A DNA stretch of 64,000 bases from Gnetum montanum. Its lineage: Eukaryota > Streptophyta > Gnetopsida > Gnetales > Gnetaceae. Location of the stretch: NCBI GenBank assembly GCA_015680685.1, contig MNCI01007785.1, positions 42,443-106,442 of the forward strand, read 5' to 3'. The notes below the pieces were generated by a model. The model searched no databases. It saw only the letters and a program-made list of their open reading frames with translations, and was not told where the DNA came from. The position numbers were made by a program, and so were the translations under genes. This document shows, piece by piece, positions 43,122 through 54,572 of this stretch (within the stretch, counting starts at the first letter, position 1; every line of letters begins with the position of its first letter).

Positions 43122-44223
43122 AAAATTTTGAGCTTAGTACTTTTCCAACAAGAAGTAGGTCCCTACGACCCACAGATGGCCACGGCTACATCTAGTGTCA
43201 AACATGGCAACTTCATAGATCAAGATACTTAATTTTCACTAAGTATGCATTCTCAGCGTACACGCCCAACATATACATCCAAGTTTACATTCTCAGCGTA
43301 TACGCCCAACGTATACGCTTAAGTTCATATCCACAGCATATACGCCCAGCGTATATGTTCGACATTCTTAGCGTATACGCCCAGCGTATCACGACCAACG
43401 TGCACACCTCACAAGTGTGTTCAGCTTGTACGACTGATGTATACACCTGGCATGCAATCCCCAAAGACGTCATGGAAACAGCACTGCAGAGCAAGACTTG
43501 GTACAAGGCAGCAACCATCAGCGTGTACGCCTAGCGTATACGTAGAGCATTCATCAACGTACATGCTCAGCCTCCACAGCGTATACGCCCAGCACATCCA
43601 GCGTATATGCCTAGAGTCTACACCCACTAGACACAGCATATATGCCCAACGTATATGCCTAGTAGATGTAACATGTTGTACACTTGTAAATTTTATGCTT
43701 TTGCACCCGGTGAACACGCCACGTGTCACCCAACCCGAGTCTAACGTCAAAACTTGTATAAAAGCCCTAATTTTTGACTAGATCAAGGAGGTTGGTTGGA
43801 AAATTTTTAGAGCAAACCAGAGAGCAGAGACATTGAGAACCAGAGCAAAGAACCTTGTATGCTGGACAACCCTGTACGCTGAGCATATAACCTCTATGCT
43901 GTGCCTACAGTGTGAACTAGCTCACAGTCATCCCTGCATCCACCGGGGCTTTTTGTTTGCCTTGTGTCAAAGCCACAACTGCATTAGATCGGTGCATTGT
44001 AACTCTTATTTTGAAATACCATTGTTTCATTTTCTTCCTAAAATCTGTTACAGTTTACATTAATTGTTGCATGTATTCTGTTTACTCTCTGTTCGCATCA
44101 ATTACATTGTTTACGCTCTGTTTTATGCCAGTTATGCCATTCACATATAACCCAGCATATAGCACCTTGGTGTACGTTTGGGGAAATCCTTGCCTGATCC
44201 GTGTGCAGACCACTCAAGGTACT
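43111..44223 (+). repeat. LTR E (3' LTR of PE, 3' end missing)
   Basis: It matches LTR D from TGAAACACCAC to CTCAAGGTACT. TATA box at 43757-43763; GCGTATACGC array at 43245-43690. The last ~115 bp present in LTR D are absent, and the sequence switches at about 44223 into exon 7 of an antisense gene belonging to ME4. Confidence 0.85.
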
Positions 44224-44640
44224 CTAGGGCCACCCGGATGGATAGCCATAGAAAAGGAGAATGTTGTAGCAAGCACTAATCTAGGGGATAGGAACTAGGC
44301 CAACATCACTGAGGAGGAGATCTTGCAATGCCTTGTGGTCGTCATGGATCAGATACCCCCTGAAACGAACCCTAGGCCATCTTGGGTTAGTTACCTTTTG
44401 TGGTGGAATAGTTTATTTCATAATAGCCTTTTTTGTAGCTTTAACTGATTGTTTTTTTTCTTTGTTGTGTACGATCCAAATAAAAATGCAGGACCCACTA
44501 AGGTAGGGGATGATGGTGTAGGCGAAGACCCATAGTGTAGCGATGGGGAATTTTATTCTTGTCTTTGAATTTACAAAAAATTTTGTAAACATTATTGATT
44601 GATATTGAATGAAAAATTGAATGTGAGGAAATTTATTTCA
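44224..44640 (+). pseudogene. ME4 copy of the antisense gene, last two exons
   Basis: 44224-44395 encodes ITEEEILQCLVVVM, matching exon 7 of PE (VSEEEILRRLEFSL). A donor-like GTTAGTT follows CATCTTGG. An intron ends in AAAATGCAG at about 44491, and the last exon reads PTKVGDDGVGEDP then a stop, matching PE's GGSKGDDPPIPDV end in layout. The 3' sequence (ATTTTATTCTTGTCTTTGAATTTAC) is the untranslated part. It shows that this gene's end lies directly next to the post-protease array in a third element. Confidence 0.7.
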
Positions 44641-44699
44641 TCTTGGCTAATGCATTGTATTATTTTTAGTTTTTGTCCTTTTAAGCTCCTTGGGAGCTT

Positions 44700-44960
44700 C
44701 TCCTTTTAGTTTTAGGCCATTTCGGGTCATTACGGTAGTTTAAGGCCATTTCAGGCTGTTCTAGTTTTAGGCCATTTCGGACCATTGCTTAATTATGATT
44801 TTTTTATTTATTTTTATTTTTATTTTGTCAGTGTCTCAGAGTAATGAAATTTCTAGTTTTAGGCCTTAGCAGGCCATAGTGGTAGTTTAAGGCCATTCTA
44901 GGCCATTGTGGGGTGGTAATAATAAAAGAAATCTTTGCTAGTTTTAGGCCTTAGTGGGCC
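44700..44960 (-). repeat. ME4 array after protease (TTTTAGGCCATTTCGGG type)
   Basis: Six or so units of TAGTTTTAGGCCATTTCGGG and TAGTTTAAGGCCATTTCAGG, reverse-complement equivalents of PE array 1. Confidence 0.85.
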
Positions 44961-45149
44961 ATAGTATTATGCAAACAATGGATGTGATGTGGACAATGTA
45001 AACAATGAGGAAGATGCGAGCATAAGCAATGAATGCAAAGTAAATAATGTGAGTAGTGGACGTATCATTGATGCAAGCAGTAATTATGGTGGAAGCAGCG
45101 AAGTAGTTGTGCTAACACAAGTAACGATTATTCTCATAGCTATTTCCTA

Positions 45150-45660
45150 ACCCATCATGGGCTCGGTGATGCGTACAATCGAGGGGCCTTGTTATGGTAA
45201 TCCTTTATGTCATCGTCTACTATTTGAAAGGGTAGCTCAACCCACATTGCTTCTTCATTCGAATCGATTTCAACTTGTTTAGGCATTTCAGTTTGAATGA
45301 TGGTTCAGTCTTTAGAGATTTCAATGTATGATCCTTGCTCCATTCCTACATTATTTATGGCTTAGGGAACCACTTCATCACCATGAATTATCAGTTCCCC
45401 TCCCACATAGGTCAAGTGAATCTCTTGGTGTATTGTAGAAGAAACAACCCTCAATTGGGCCAACCACAATCTCCCTAGGATCAGGTTGAACCCAAGCATT
45501 TCCTCTACCACTATGAATACTACACTTGTAAGAAACTAGTCCCCTGCCACAAAGTTGATGCGCATAGTTCCTTTTACCTACACACATGCCCCATTAAATG
45601 ATTTTAAGCAATATGTCGTCATGGGATTGATTTGATCGACCAAGCTCAATTTGTCCACTA
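45150..45660 (-). pseudogene. ME4 protease (broken)
   Basis: The minus strand reads SLVDQINPMTTYCLKSFNGA, then GTMRINFVAGD and EEMLGFNLILGRLWLAQLRV and HQEIHLTYVGGELIIHGDE. The tail WVELPFQIVDDDIKDYHN matches the PE tail WVELPFNVISEGD. It ends near CCATGATGG followed by GTTAGGAAA, aligned with the donor candidates of PE and ME2. The active-site segment lies near 45660-45720 and is not clean. Confidence 0.8.
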
Positions 45661-45989
45661 TGGGGAAAGGGATGACATTAGTAGTGGCCCTGTCATCAAC
45701 ATGTACTCTTTAGATCTTGTTCTGTCTGACCTAAATTGTGATGAACATAGGTGCCATTGTCACTTGACCCATTTCAAGTTCATCCTTAATGGACTCATCA
45801 CAGAATGTCAAGTGAGATGGTCATGGTTCTTCAGCTGTAGAAGGAAGCATGACTGCATGGATTGCTTTCTCCTCCACTGAGATGTTTTTGTCAACTGGTA
45901 TGGATGTTAACATGCAAACCATGGCTTCCTGATGCACAGTAGAAGTCATTACCAAGGCATATAGGCTCAAGGTTGTGTTTTTTTATTTC

Positions 45990-47709
45990 TGAGCCTATTT
46001 AACTTGGGTGAGGGTGTTGAACAGATCTTGCCCACCATCTTTCCTATTACCCTTTTCCTCCTCCATTTGTCCTAGGAGATGGATCTCCCGTAGAGGGGGA
46101 ACTTTAGGTTGAGGGTTTTGCTTTCTAGGACAAGGTCGTGGCAATTGCTTTTGTGCATCATTATCGATTTTTGATGATGTGGGGACCACAGGCACTGAGG
46201 AAAAGGGGGTAGGCTTGGGAGGACTTGAAGTAGTGTGTTCCTTGACCATCTTGTCTACTAAATGCTCTTCCACTTTTTTGAACTGGGGGGGGGGGGGGGG
46301 GAGGGGGGCTGCAAGGCTATTTTAGATGGTTGGCTCTGTTTGGTGAACGCAGTTGAATGTTTTGCCATCCTAATGACAAATAGTGCTTGTGGTGTTGGCT
46401 CGAGTCAAGGTGTGGGTTTGAGCACAAAAGGTGAACAGGTGGATTTTTAAGGGGGAACTTTAAGGATGAATGGTTGTTGCAGCATCCTTTTTGTTGTTGT
46501 TCATGTCGCCATGCCACATTGAGGCACACACACCAAGAACAGTTGGTGTGGTGGTTCTGGGTTACTATCAATGCCAATCATGTTGATGATATACCCCACA
46601 TTGTCAGCATTGAGGGGGTCCTTGTAAACGTGCATGGATTGGTTTTAAGGGTGGACAAGACTACTTTCATCTAGGAAAATCTTGCCCTAATCTATCATGC
46701 ATTGAATGTCATCTTTCAACACCAAGCAGTAGTCCATGTCATGATCACACAATTGATGGTAATCGTAGAACCGTTCTAGCTTGAAATTATAAGGAAGTTG
46801 CGGCTCATTGGGTGTAGCCAAGGAGGGGTCCCTAAGAAGTTAATAATATCATTTATGGTGCTTAATTGCCTCCTTCGACATCTGCTTGTGCTAGATATAT
46901 CCAACCCCTAATAGTTGCTTTAGGAGTTCTGAAAGCTTGATAGGTAAAGGAGTGTACTTGGAGTGATCCTTGCACTCAAAGTTGGATTTAGGCTAGGTTC
47001 ATGTCTCTGGTGCTGATGTTGAAGGCTGACTAGTTTTTCTTGAGCCAGATGTTGTTGTTGTGGCTACCTTTCTATTGTTGCTGTTGTTGGGTTTGGCCTC
47101 GTTTGCCATAGCGGCCACCATGGATGTTGCAGCCTTGCCCTTCTCCATTTCTTTTTTGGTATATGTGTTTTTGTATTTAACATAGGCTAGGTATTTACTA
47201 GCTTTGGTCGCATCTTGGATGCTCTTCGTCTGAGTGAAATCTTGACTCAAGGAGCATGGGGCTAAGTAGTACATTTTTGACTTAATAAAGTCATTTACTA
47301 CCCCCTTGAAGATAGCCAATAGATGGGCCTCCGTGATAGGCTGACGGATCTCATTCAAGGTGGCACTCCACTGTTGTATGAACCTTTGCACAGATTCCAG
47401 TGGGTCTTTCTTGATGCTCATCTACTAATCCAGCGTGACCTCTGACTTCAAGTTATACTTGAAATGGGTCATGAATAGAGTCAAGAGCTCCTCCAGAGTT
47501 GAGATGGAGATGCATGGGAGCACGCAGTACCAGTCTAGATCTTTGCCCATCAGAGACATGACAAAGATGCGGATAATAGTTTGTGGGCACTATTTCAACA
47601 ACAAAGATTTAGATCTAAACGTAACTAAATTTGCATTGGGATTTCCCTCCCCATTATATTTTGTGAATTGGGGGAGTGGCATCCTAGGGGGTAATGTGAG
47701 CATGGGGAC
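45990..47709 (-). pseudogene. ME4 gag, C-terminal two thirds (broken)
   Basis: 46999-47421 reads DPLESVQRFIQQWSATLNEI, AIFKGVVNDFIKSKMYYL and a Lys-rich tail, matching PE gag. At 47600-47709 it reads MPLPQFTKYNGEGNPNANLV. The knuckle FYDYHQLCDHDMDYCLVLK (near 46750) has lost its first Cys. 45995-46273 links to protease (VPPLREIHLLGQMEEE) in one frame, unlike PE. A G17 run at 46285-46301 disturbs the linker. It is cut at 47710 by LTR C. Confidence 0.85.
46285..46308 (+). repeat. G17 homopolymer run
   Basis: Seventeen G, an A, then six G inside the ME4 gag-protease linker. It could form a quadruplex or reflect a sequencing or assembly slip. Confidence 0.8.
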
Positions 47710-49579
47710 TGAAACACCATAAAATTTCAGGACTCTCATGCTTTAGCAGAGTCTTGGAATTTAGGCAAGGAATTCCAAAAGTGTAGCATCATGATGGTTC
47801 ATACTGAGGGTACACTATCCATTTCGACAAGTTTTCTACCGTCAAGGTTGACAGGCTCGCTAGACTCTCTAGCCTGCCCAAGTACACAATCAACTCGGTT
47901 GACAATGTATGCAGAAACTAGGCTAGGAGTTGTCAAAAGTGTTTGGGATGAGCAAAATGGTTTGGAAATTATTCTAATGAAGAAGTCTACTAAGCTATGC
48001 TACACTATGTAGCATAGAAAGCCTTCAAAAAATAGTGGCTCAAGTGTCCAAGTGCGAAGTAACAAAGTGATTGCGAAGACAAGGTAGGATTCAGTCAAGG
48101 GAAGGTGTTATGCTATGCTAAGCTATGTAGCATAGCAAAAGCAAAGAGAAAAGGTCCATCTTGCCAAGTGATTCCAATAAGAAAACAACACCTTGACAAG
48201 ACTTCAGCCTCTAAAAATTCTCACCCCACTTGATCCTAAGGCCTCAAGCAAAGTTTCTTGCTAGAAATTGACGAATTAAACAAGGAAGTAGGATACACTA
48301 GCCGCTATGCTGTGCTACACTACATAGTATAGCATAGTGTAGAAAAGATGCAAAAGCAGCAAGTGTTTCAAACATGAGTTCCGCAAGTTCAAAAGCTCCC
48401 CCACATGAAGGATGAAAGTTGCAAACAAATGCTTTTTAGCTCCAACACAACTTTTAGCCAAGACTAGTGGCTACACTATGCTATGCTATGTAGCGTAGCA
48501 CAGCATGGCACGCAGCCACTTACGCTATGCCAATGTGCTTGACAACATGAGTTATGCAACACTAGTATGGAAGCATCAAGACATTTTCACGTAGCTTTAG
48601 AACTCATGGATAGCAATCTTTCTCACTCTGGCATCTCCTTGGAAGGATCAGCAATCTCACTCTATCTTGTACACCCCTTGGTTAGCTTGAAAAACATTGT
48701 TTCTATGCTTGATCCTGCTTGTAAGAGTAGGGAAGACGTAGTCCCAAGGCATAAGCTCCATTTTGCTTGTGATGTTAGCACATTGGATCTCAGCACATGC
48801 AGTTTTGATAGTATAGTCACAATGTAGCAAAGTTCACATCCAGTATTGGACACCTACAAGGTATAGACATGTTAGCATCTTTTGGGATCTAAGACATTTG
48901 GCATCCAGATCAAATTTCTCTCCTACTCTTAGCCCTATAAATACCTCAGCAAACAACACTAAAAGGGTTGGCTTTTTGCATTAGCTTTCTGGCATTAACA
49001 AGAGTAGTTGTCTTGTTGGCTTTTGGCATTGGCTAGTTAGCTTTTGAGTTAGCTTTTAGAAGGAATAGTTGGCATTTTTCTTGAGCATTCTAGTTATCTT
49101 TAAGCTCTCTGGTTGGCTCTGAACATCCCTTTGTGGATCAAGCACTTTGACATCCTAGCAAATCAATCGGCAAGCAGAAGAGGCTGTGACTATACCATTC
49201 GGTGTATGCAGTGTCTCTCCAACATCGCATAACCTATTGTACACCTTTTTGAACAAGGTAAAGAATCAAATCAGCAACTTTGGGGTGGTGCATTTTCTCA
49301 CCTAAGTTTGTTTTGCTATCTTCTCATTAAAATCATTATTTTGCATTATCTTCGTCATTTTGCATTTATTAATCGTCAACTCATCTCACATGTTTTGCTT
49401 TCGGAATGAATGTTTACATAAGGTTAAGATACACTAATTAAGTCCTTGTCTGATTGACTAGACCATCTTGGGAATCTCACTTCTGTCTTCTCCAACATGG
49501 CCCTTGCATGGATCTGAGGTGAAACTGTTCACTTGGCAACCTCTTGGTGTTCCAGCCACCGATGTTTTCAGTCACTACA
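47710..49579 (+). repeat. LTR C (palindromic TAGCATAG family)
   Basis: It begins TGAAACACCATAAAATTTCA and ends CAGTCACTACA. TATA box TATAAATA at 48936-48943. Palindrome clusters (CTATGCTA..TAGCATAG) lie near 47993, 48110, 48303 and 48474. The opposite-orientation relative is LTR A. It shares TTCACTTGGCAACCTCTTGG-type end words with LTR A. Confidence 0.85.
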
Positions 49580-49585
49580 GTTTTT

Positions 49586-49605
49586 TGGCATTAGAAGGAG
49601 GGACT
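49586..49605 (+). other. primer-binding site after LTR C
   Basis: TTGGCATTAGAAGGAGGGAC, six bases after the LTR end CA, matches the PE primer site at 27266-27285 except for a few bases. Confidence 0.65.
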
Positions 49606-49674
49606 TTGGTTCCTTTTCTGTGTATTACAAGTAGTCTTGCATGTGCTCTGTACCTCGTCACACACTAGTATAAA

Positions 49675-51897
49675 TGTGACTGTACTGCCTAAAATTTTTG
49701 GTGAGAGGCTGGAATGAATGGACGCCTAGAGATCTATGGGCAAGATGGAAATCAATAGAGGTAGAGTGCCTTGAATGGTCCACATGAAGATCCAACAAGG
49801 ACTTCCCCGAACATACGCAATCATGATGCGTTGGGTTATATGTAAATAAATGCAAAATTGAATGTAAACAAATGAAAACGAATGTAGACTATTTAAATAA
49901 TGAAAACAGGAAAACTATGAATAGGAAAATTAATGTAAACCATAAGAATCTAGGCAATAATGAAAATTATTTTTATTGATAAACAATTACAATGTGCACT
50001 GGTCAGAATGCAGTCGCAGATTGGTCGCAAGGTAGACGTTTAGCCCCGATGGATAAGAACGAATGCTAGGAAGATGCAGGTTTTGGATTGCAAGTGTACA
50101 ACACCCAAGTTTGTATGAAGCTCACCGTATGAGATTGATGCCTAGATTTCCTAAGTGTGTGAGATTCCAGTTTTTCCACCCTCATCTAGTGGAAAAATAG
50201 GGAATTTATGGGATATTGGACATGAGATTTAGATCTGGGAGAAGATCAGTGGTTATGGAGTGAGAAAAATTCAGATCAGGTGACAAGTGTGTGCATTAAT
50301 CAGATGCGAAATGTTACAATGTATAGCATCTGGCATGACCAACTTCTACGCTAGTGTATGAAATCCATGGCGTATGACCTTGGCATGCTAAAATACTTTG
50401 AAATTTACTAAAGAATCTTTATGTTACAATAAAGAATTATGTCGCTGGCCTCCTGAAACTGTGGTTTGATGTGTCCTGGCGTCTTAGTGTTAGCATCCAG
50501 CATCTGGTGTGTAATCATCTAGAGTATGAAATAAAAATGATGAATTTGGAGCCCACTTTCAATCTCTGAAGCTTGTTCCAAGAGTGTATTTGGATACCTG
50601 AGGTCCAGAGGATGTTGCTTGTTAAATTTGAGCTCATTTGGAGGCTGTTTTGGCTCTGTTTTGGTTGGTCATGCTGTGGTCATGCTGTGCAGCGTGACCA
50701 AAGTGTGATCCCAGCGTGACCAAGTATTCGTGCTCTATTTTTGAGCTGATGTTTGGACGTTGATCCCATTTTTTGATTCTTGACTGCTACCTATTCTCCA
50801 AGGTGATCTAGGTGTTGATTTTGACTCCATTTTATTTTTGTTTTAGGCTTATTGAGTTTGGTCACGCTGTGCTTATGATGTACAGCGTGACCAAAGTGTG
50901 GCCCCAGCGTGACCAAGCTTAAATGGCATGTTTGAAGCCCAAATCATAAATTTTTGAAGCCTACAGACATGTACGAGTGCTGCTGGTCCTTGGGGGTTGT
51001 CCAAATGTTGAAGATGCTCCCTGAAACTACTTGTTTTACCCTATTTTTATTTGGTCATGCTATGTAGCATGACCTCAGCGTGACTAACTAAAAATGCATC
51101 ATTTGAAGCCTAAAGTTGGATTTACAAGGGCTTGTGAACAAGTAGGCTTGTTGCCTATCCTCTGGGGATGCAATCCTTGATGAAAACTTGCCCAAAAAAG
51201 TTTGGTTTCAGTTGTTTTGGTTGGTCATGATGTGGTCACACTGTATAGCGTGACCAAAATGCAACCCCAGTGTAAACAATTGAAATTGTCATATTTGAGG
51301 CCCAAATTTTGATTTTTTGGCACCTGTGAATATGTACAATTTTTTCCTAGCTCCCAGGAATCAAATTCATGTTGAAATTATGCCTGGAGGTACTTGAATT
51401 GAACTGTTCTTATTTGGTCATGTTGTGGTCACGCCGTGCAATGTGACCTCAGCACGAATAACCAAGAATGACTCAAAACATGTGATTTTTGGGATTGAAT
51501 CTTGGAGTTCTAAAGGCTAGGAGCTGTAGGGGGTACTAGTTAAGCTTATGGAGGGTTCATGTGCTTGAATCTGGGCTATTTGGACCTAATTTTGAGGCTC
51601 CAGAATTTGGTCACGCTATACACACACTGGTCATATGTTGGCAGCGTGACCAAAGTGTGTGTCACCAAACTTGTACTTTTTGGGGCTAAAACTTTTGATT
51701 TTTAATGTTGAGAGTTGCTGTAATCATCTGTGGACCCTTGGGGGACCTTTCTTTCTCCATTGCTCGCTCCATTATGTGTCATTTCATGCCATTTTTGTGG
51801 CTCTCAAGTTTGGTCACGCTGTACTCATGTTCAGCAGCAACATGACTTAACTCGATTATTTTCTAAAAGTGCTAGGCTAAAATTTTTTGGTGTTTCA
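49675..51897 (-). repeat. LTR F (3' LTR of ME3), with ~185-bp internal repeats
   Basis: The left edge TGTGACTGTACTG and right edge TGTTTCA followed by a degraded polypurine complement (TTGGTTCCTCTTTG) define 2.2 kb. From about 50690 to 51850, seven tandem-like units of 170-205 bp each carry a GGTCACGCTG..CAGCGTGACC palindrome. No clean TATA box is seen. Confidence 0.8.
50690..51850. repeat. nucleosome-length tandem units with GGTCACGCTG/CAGCGTGACC palindromes
   Basis: Palindrome positions near 50688, 50870, 51052, 51222, 51413, 51608 and 51812. Between them is diverged but alignable text with TTTGAAGCC(C/T)AAA and a CCTTGGGG/CTCTGGGG word. Spacing is 182, 182, 170, 191, 195 and 204 bp. Confidence 0.75.
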
Positions 51898-51967
51898 TTG
51901 GTTCCTCTTTGTTGATGCCTGGAGGAATCCACCCGAGAGGTGTTGACAAAGAAGTACAAAACACCAC
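51889..51967 (-). promoter_or_regulatory. terminal hairpin over polypurine tract and LTR start (ME3)
   Basis: GGTGTTTC pairs with AAAACACC, and CTCTTTGTTGATGCC faces GGTGTTGACAAAGA with several transitions. It sits at the same position as in PE, ME1, ME2 and the LTR A element. Confidence 0.6.
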
Positions 51968-53403
51968 AAGAAACTTAGCATCCAACACTATCCATTGGGC
52001 ACTTGGCCAGATGTCATCGCACCACGTTCAGAAGTACATTGGATCGAGGAATGAAATGTTGAGATGCATGGGAAGTAGGTTGTAACTACGGAGTTGGGGT
52101 TTGATCAAGGGATTATTTTGTTTAACGGTGGGAGAGAAATGCTCTTGTAAACATGTCATGTTGGCCCTTGTCTATAGCCAGTATCTAGCGGACTTGGGAC
52201 CAAGGCATGAGATGTGCATCCTTTGGAGGAACAAGACTCTTGCATCTTGTTTAAGAGAACCTGTTGTCACAACCAAAGCCATGCAATGAGGTGGTGCATT
52301 CTTTGGAGAAATAGGATCATTTTTGAGTGTCAAAGAGAATCGATTGTCCCATAGCCAAAGCCATGCAATGGGATGCAACATGATTGTTGGAGACACGAGT
52401 TTTTTCTTCCAAGACAAGTACCTTCCTGCCTGGGGCTTGTATGGTAAGCGCCAAGAGTCTTGTGATAGATTTTGCTCTTTGATTTTTTATTTTTTTTATT
52501 TTTTTATTGTTTTTTTATTTTTATTTTTATTTTTGGACTGAGCTCTCTTTCAATGTTATACTTGTGCTCGTGTGCTTGTATCTATTTCATGTGTTGTGCT
52601 ATGTGTTGCAACTGCTTGGAAAGTTACAGTGTGCAACCATGTGTTTAGAGTTTTGGGATGACTAGGATGTATCTGGGAAATGTATCTGAACAGGGTAGAG
52701 AGAACATGTTAGGGAATAAGGGATGTTTAGGAAATTGGAAATGTACTTGTGAATGGTTTGATTAATCTGGTAACATGCATAAGGAACAATGTGGTACTTC
52801 ATCACCATGATGAAGTGTATTCGTGTACGAACACTTCTGGGTGTCATCCTGCAAACACAACTCAAAGAAGATAAGAAAACCATGAGTAAATGAGTTAGCT
52901 TAACACTTTGAACATGGATTCAATTGATGGGATGAAGACACCACGTGCAACTGCAGGCAAATAAAATTAAGCAATAGCAATGTTGTCAGAGTCCATGTGA
53001 TGAATTCATGCAATAGGTTGATGAAGGCATGCCATTTGATTTCAGCAACAGATTAGTAAGATAGTGAAGAAGTTGCCAGTTTATAGTCTTGGTGGATTGT
53101 CGTGGGTTAGTTTGATGTTAGAACCTATTGAACGTTGTCAGTTTAGTGTCATAGCGGATAGTGCAATGCTAGTTTATAGTCATGGTGGACTATGGAGAGG
53201 CAAGCTAGTTTATAGTCTTAGCGAACTCTGTCAAATGAGAGTGTGATAGTTTACTGTCATTCCAGATGATCTGTGGTATCAGTTTTAGGTCATGATGCTA
53301 GGACCACTCTATGGTATTAGTTTATCATCATGATTCTAGGACAAATCTATGGTATCAGTTTACTGTCATGATGCCAGGATGATTGCATACCTTAGGCTTT
53401 GAT
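51898..53403 (-). other. ME3 3' untranslated region
   Basis: No coding. 52200-52370 has an imperfect ~80-bp tandem duplication (both copies end AGCCAAAGCCATGCAATG or a close variant). 52480-52540 is a T-rich tract with TTTTTATT repeats. 53070-53380 is the post-integrase array with AGTTTATAGTC and GTATCAGTTTA units. 52800-52830 has a small GAAGTGT..ACACTTC hairpin shared in position with ME2. Confidence 0.7.
53070..53380 (-). repeat. ME3 array after integrase
   Basis: About nine units such as GCCAGTTTATAGTCTTGGTG and GTATCAGTTTACTGTCATGA in one orientation. It matches the ME2 array at 24935-25235 and PE array 3. Confidence 0.8.
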
Positions 53404-54572
53404 TAGATGTAAAATGGCTTGAGGTACATGTGATTTTTTGGATGAGCAATCTTGTTACCATCCATATCAGCTAGTTTGAATGCTCCATTTTCGTACGCCT
53501 TGGTGACCAAGTAAGGCCCCTCCCAGTTGGCTAAGAATTTATTCATGTGTTCATGGACCATCTTAAGGACAAGGTCACCTTCCTTGATCGGGTGCTTGTG
53601 AATTTCATGTTGATGTCACTGTTGTTGTTGCTTTTGGTACCACTTGATTTGATCCAGTGTGCATGTTCATTCCTCCACCGAGTCAAGGTCAACAATGCAC
53701 AAGTCATTATTTTGACTTTCATCGAGGAGTCTAGAGAGTGTGATCCGCAATGAAGGTACTTGCAACTCCAAAGGTAAAATAGCTTTTGAACCATAAACAA
53801 GACTGTATGGTGTTTTACCTATGGATGTTCTATACGTTATTTGATATGCCCATAGCGCACAAACTAGCTATTTGTGCCATCTTCTTTTGCTCTGATTAAG
53901 CATTTTCTTGAGCACCATGATGATCATTTTATTCATGGATTCTGCTTGACCGTTGCTCTAAGGATAGTATGGTGATGAAAATGAATGTTTGATGCCTAGG
54001 CTCTCACAAAAGGTTTTGGTTTTGACACTGCTGAATTGTGGCCCGCTATCAGTGATTATGATCATTGAAATGCCAAAATGAGTCACAATGTTTTCAAGGA
54101 TGAAGTTGCATACTTGTTTTGATGTGGTCTTGCTAAGAGGAATAGCTTCTAGCCATTTTGTGAAATACTCTGTTGTGGTTATAATGAAGCTATGTCTTGT
54201 GGAAGATGGGGGAGTTATCGGTCCTATGATGTCTAACCCCCATTTCTGGAAAGGCCATGTGATTTGAGCTGTATGGAACTCATTAGGTGGCACATGTATG
54301 AGATTACCATGTTTTTGATAGATGATGCACGTTTTGACTTTGGAGAAATAGTCGTACTCCATGTGCGGCCAATAGTAGCCTAAACGTCTGATTTTGGTTG
54401 CCATTGCCTTGGGTCCTATATGCCCTCCACAAAGTCCTTCATGAATTTTCTCCATGATGGTTTGGACATTGATGCTACTAATGCACACTAACAAAATGTC
54501 CTCATAGGATCTGCGACATAGTGTGTCTCCTACTAGTGCATACTACCGAGAGCGTTTCCGCACTGCGTCCTT
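53404..54572 (-). pseudogene. ME3 integrase (nearly complete frame, broken)
   Basis: 53958-54494 is a 178-codon open stretch: HEGLCGGHIGPKAMATKIRR, GYYWPHMEYDY, then FQKWGLDIIGPITP with the first Asp intact, HFGISMIIITDSGPQF with the second Asp, and SPYYP before a stop. The C-terminus near 53404-53580 reads LVLKMVHEHMNKFLANWEG and ends NHMYLKPFYI. A few stops break it. It is better preserved at the active site than PE. Confidence 0.9.

Larger units (their letters stand above)
25993..44223 (+). mobile_element. PE: Tat-lineage Ty3/gypsy element carrying an antisense spliced gene (18 kb)
   Basis: The most complete element in the window: 5' LTR D (25993-27265), primer site, motif-rich leader, gag-protease (28103-32275), array, antisense gene (32939-37470), array, RT-RNase H-RNase H-integrase (38222-41753), array-bearing 3' region, polypurine tract and 3' LTR E (43111-44223). 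LTRs D and E look about 90% alike by eye, so the insertion is old. It landed in the ME2 protease on the left. On the right LTR E lacks its last ~115 bp and abuts ME4. Stops and at least two shifts make it inactive. Confidence 0.9.
44224..47709 (-). mobile_element. ME4: Tat-lineage element fragment, minus strand (antisense-gene end, protease, gag)
   Basis: From left to right: the end of the antisense gene on the plus strand, array, protease and gag on the minus strand. This is the same order as in PE read backwards. Cut by LTR E on the left and LTR C on the right. Confidence 0.8.
47710..49674 (+). mobile_element. LTR C with primer site and short leader, plus strand
   Basis: A complete LTR (47710-49579), a primer site (49586-49605) and about 70 bp of leader remain. 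The rest of the element is replaced at 49675 by LTR F. It is inserted in the ME4 gag. Confidence 0.75.

Noticed and set aside
44226-44298. End of LTR E as a continuous coding frame (43957-44298)
   Set aside because: The frame joins LTR sequence to antisense exon 7 by chance at the breakpoint; only the part after 44224 is homologous to a protein.
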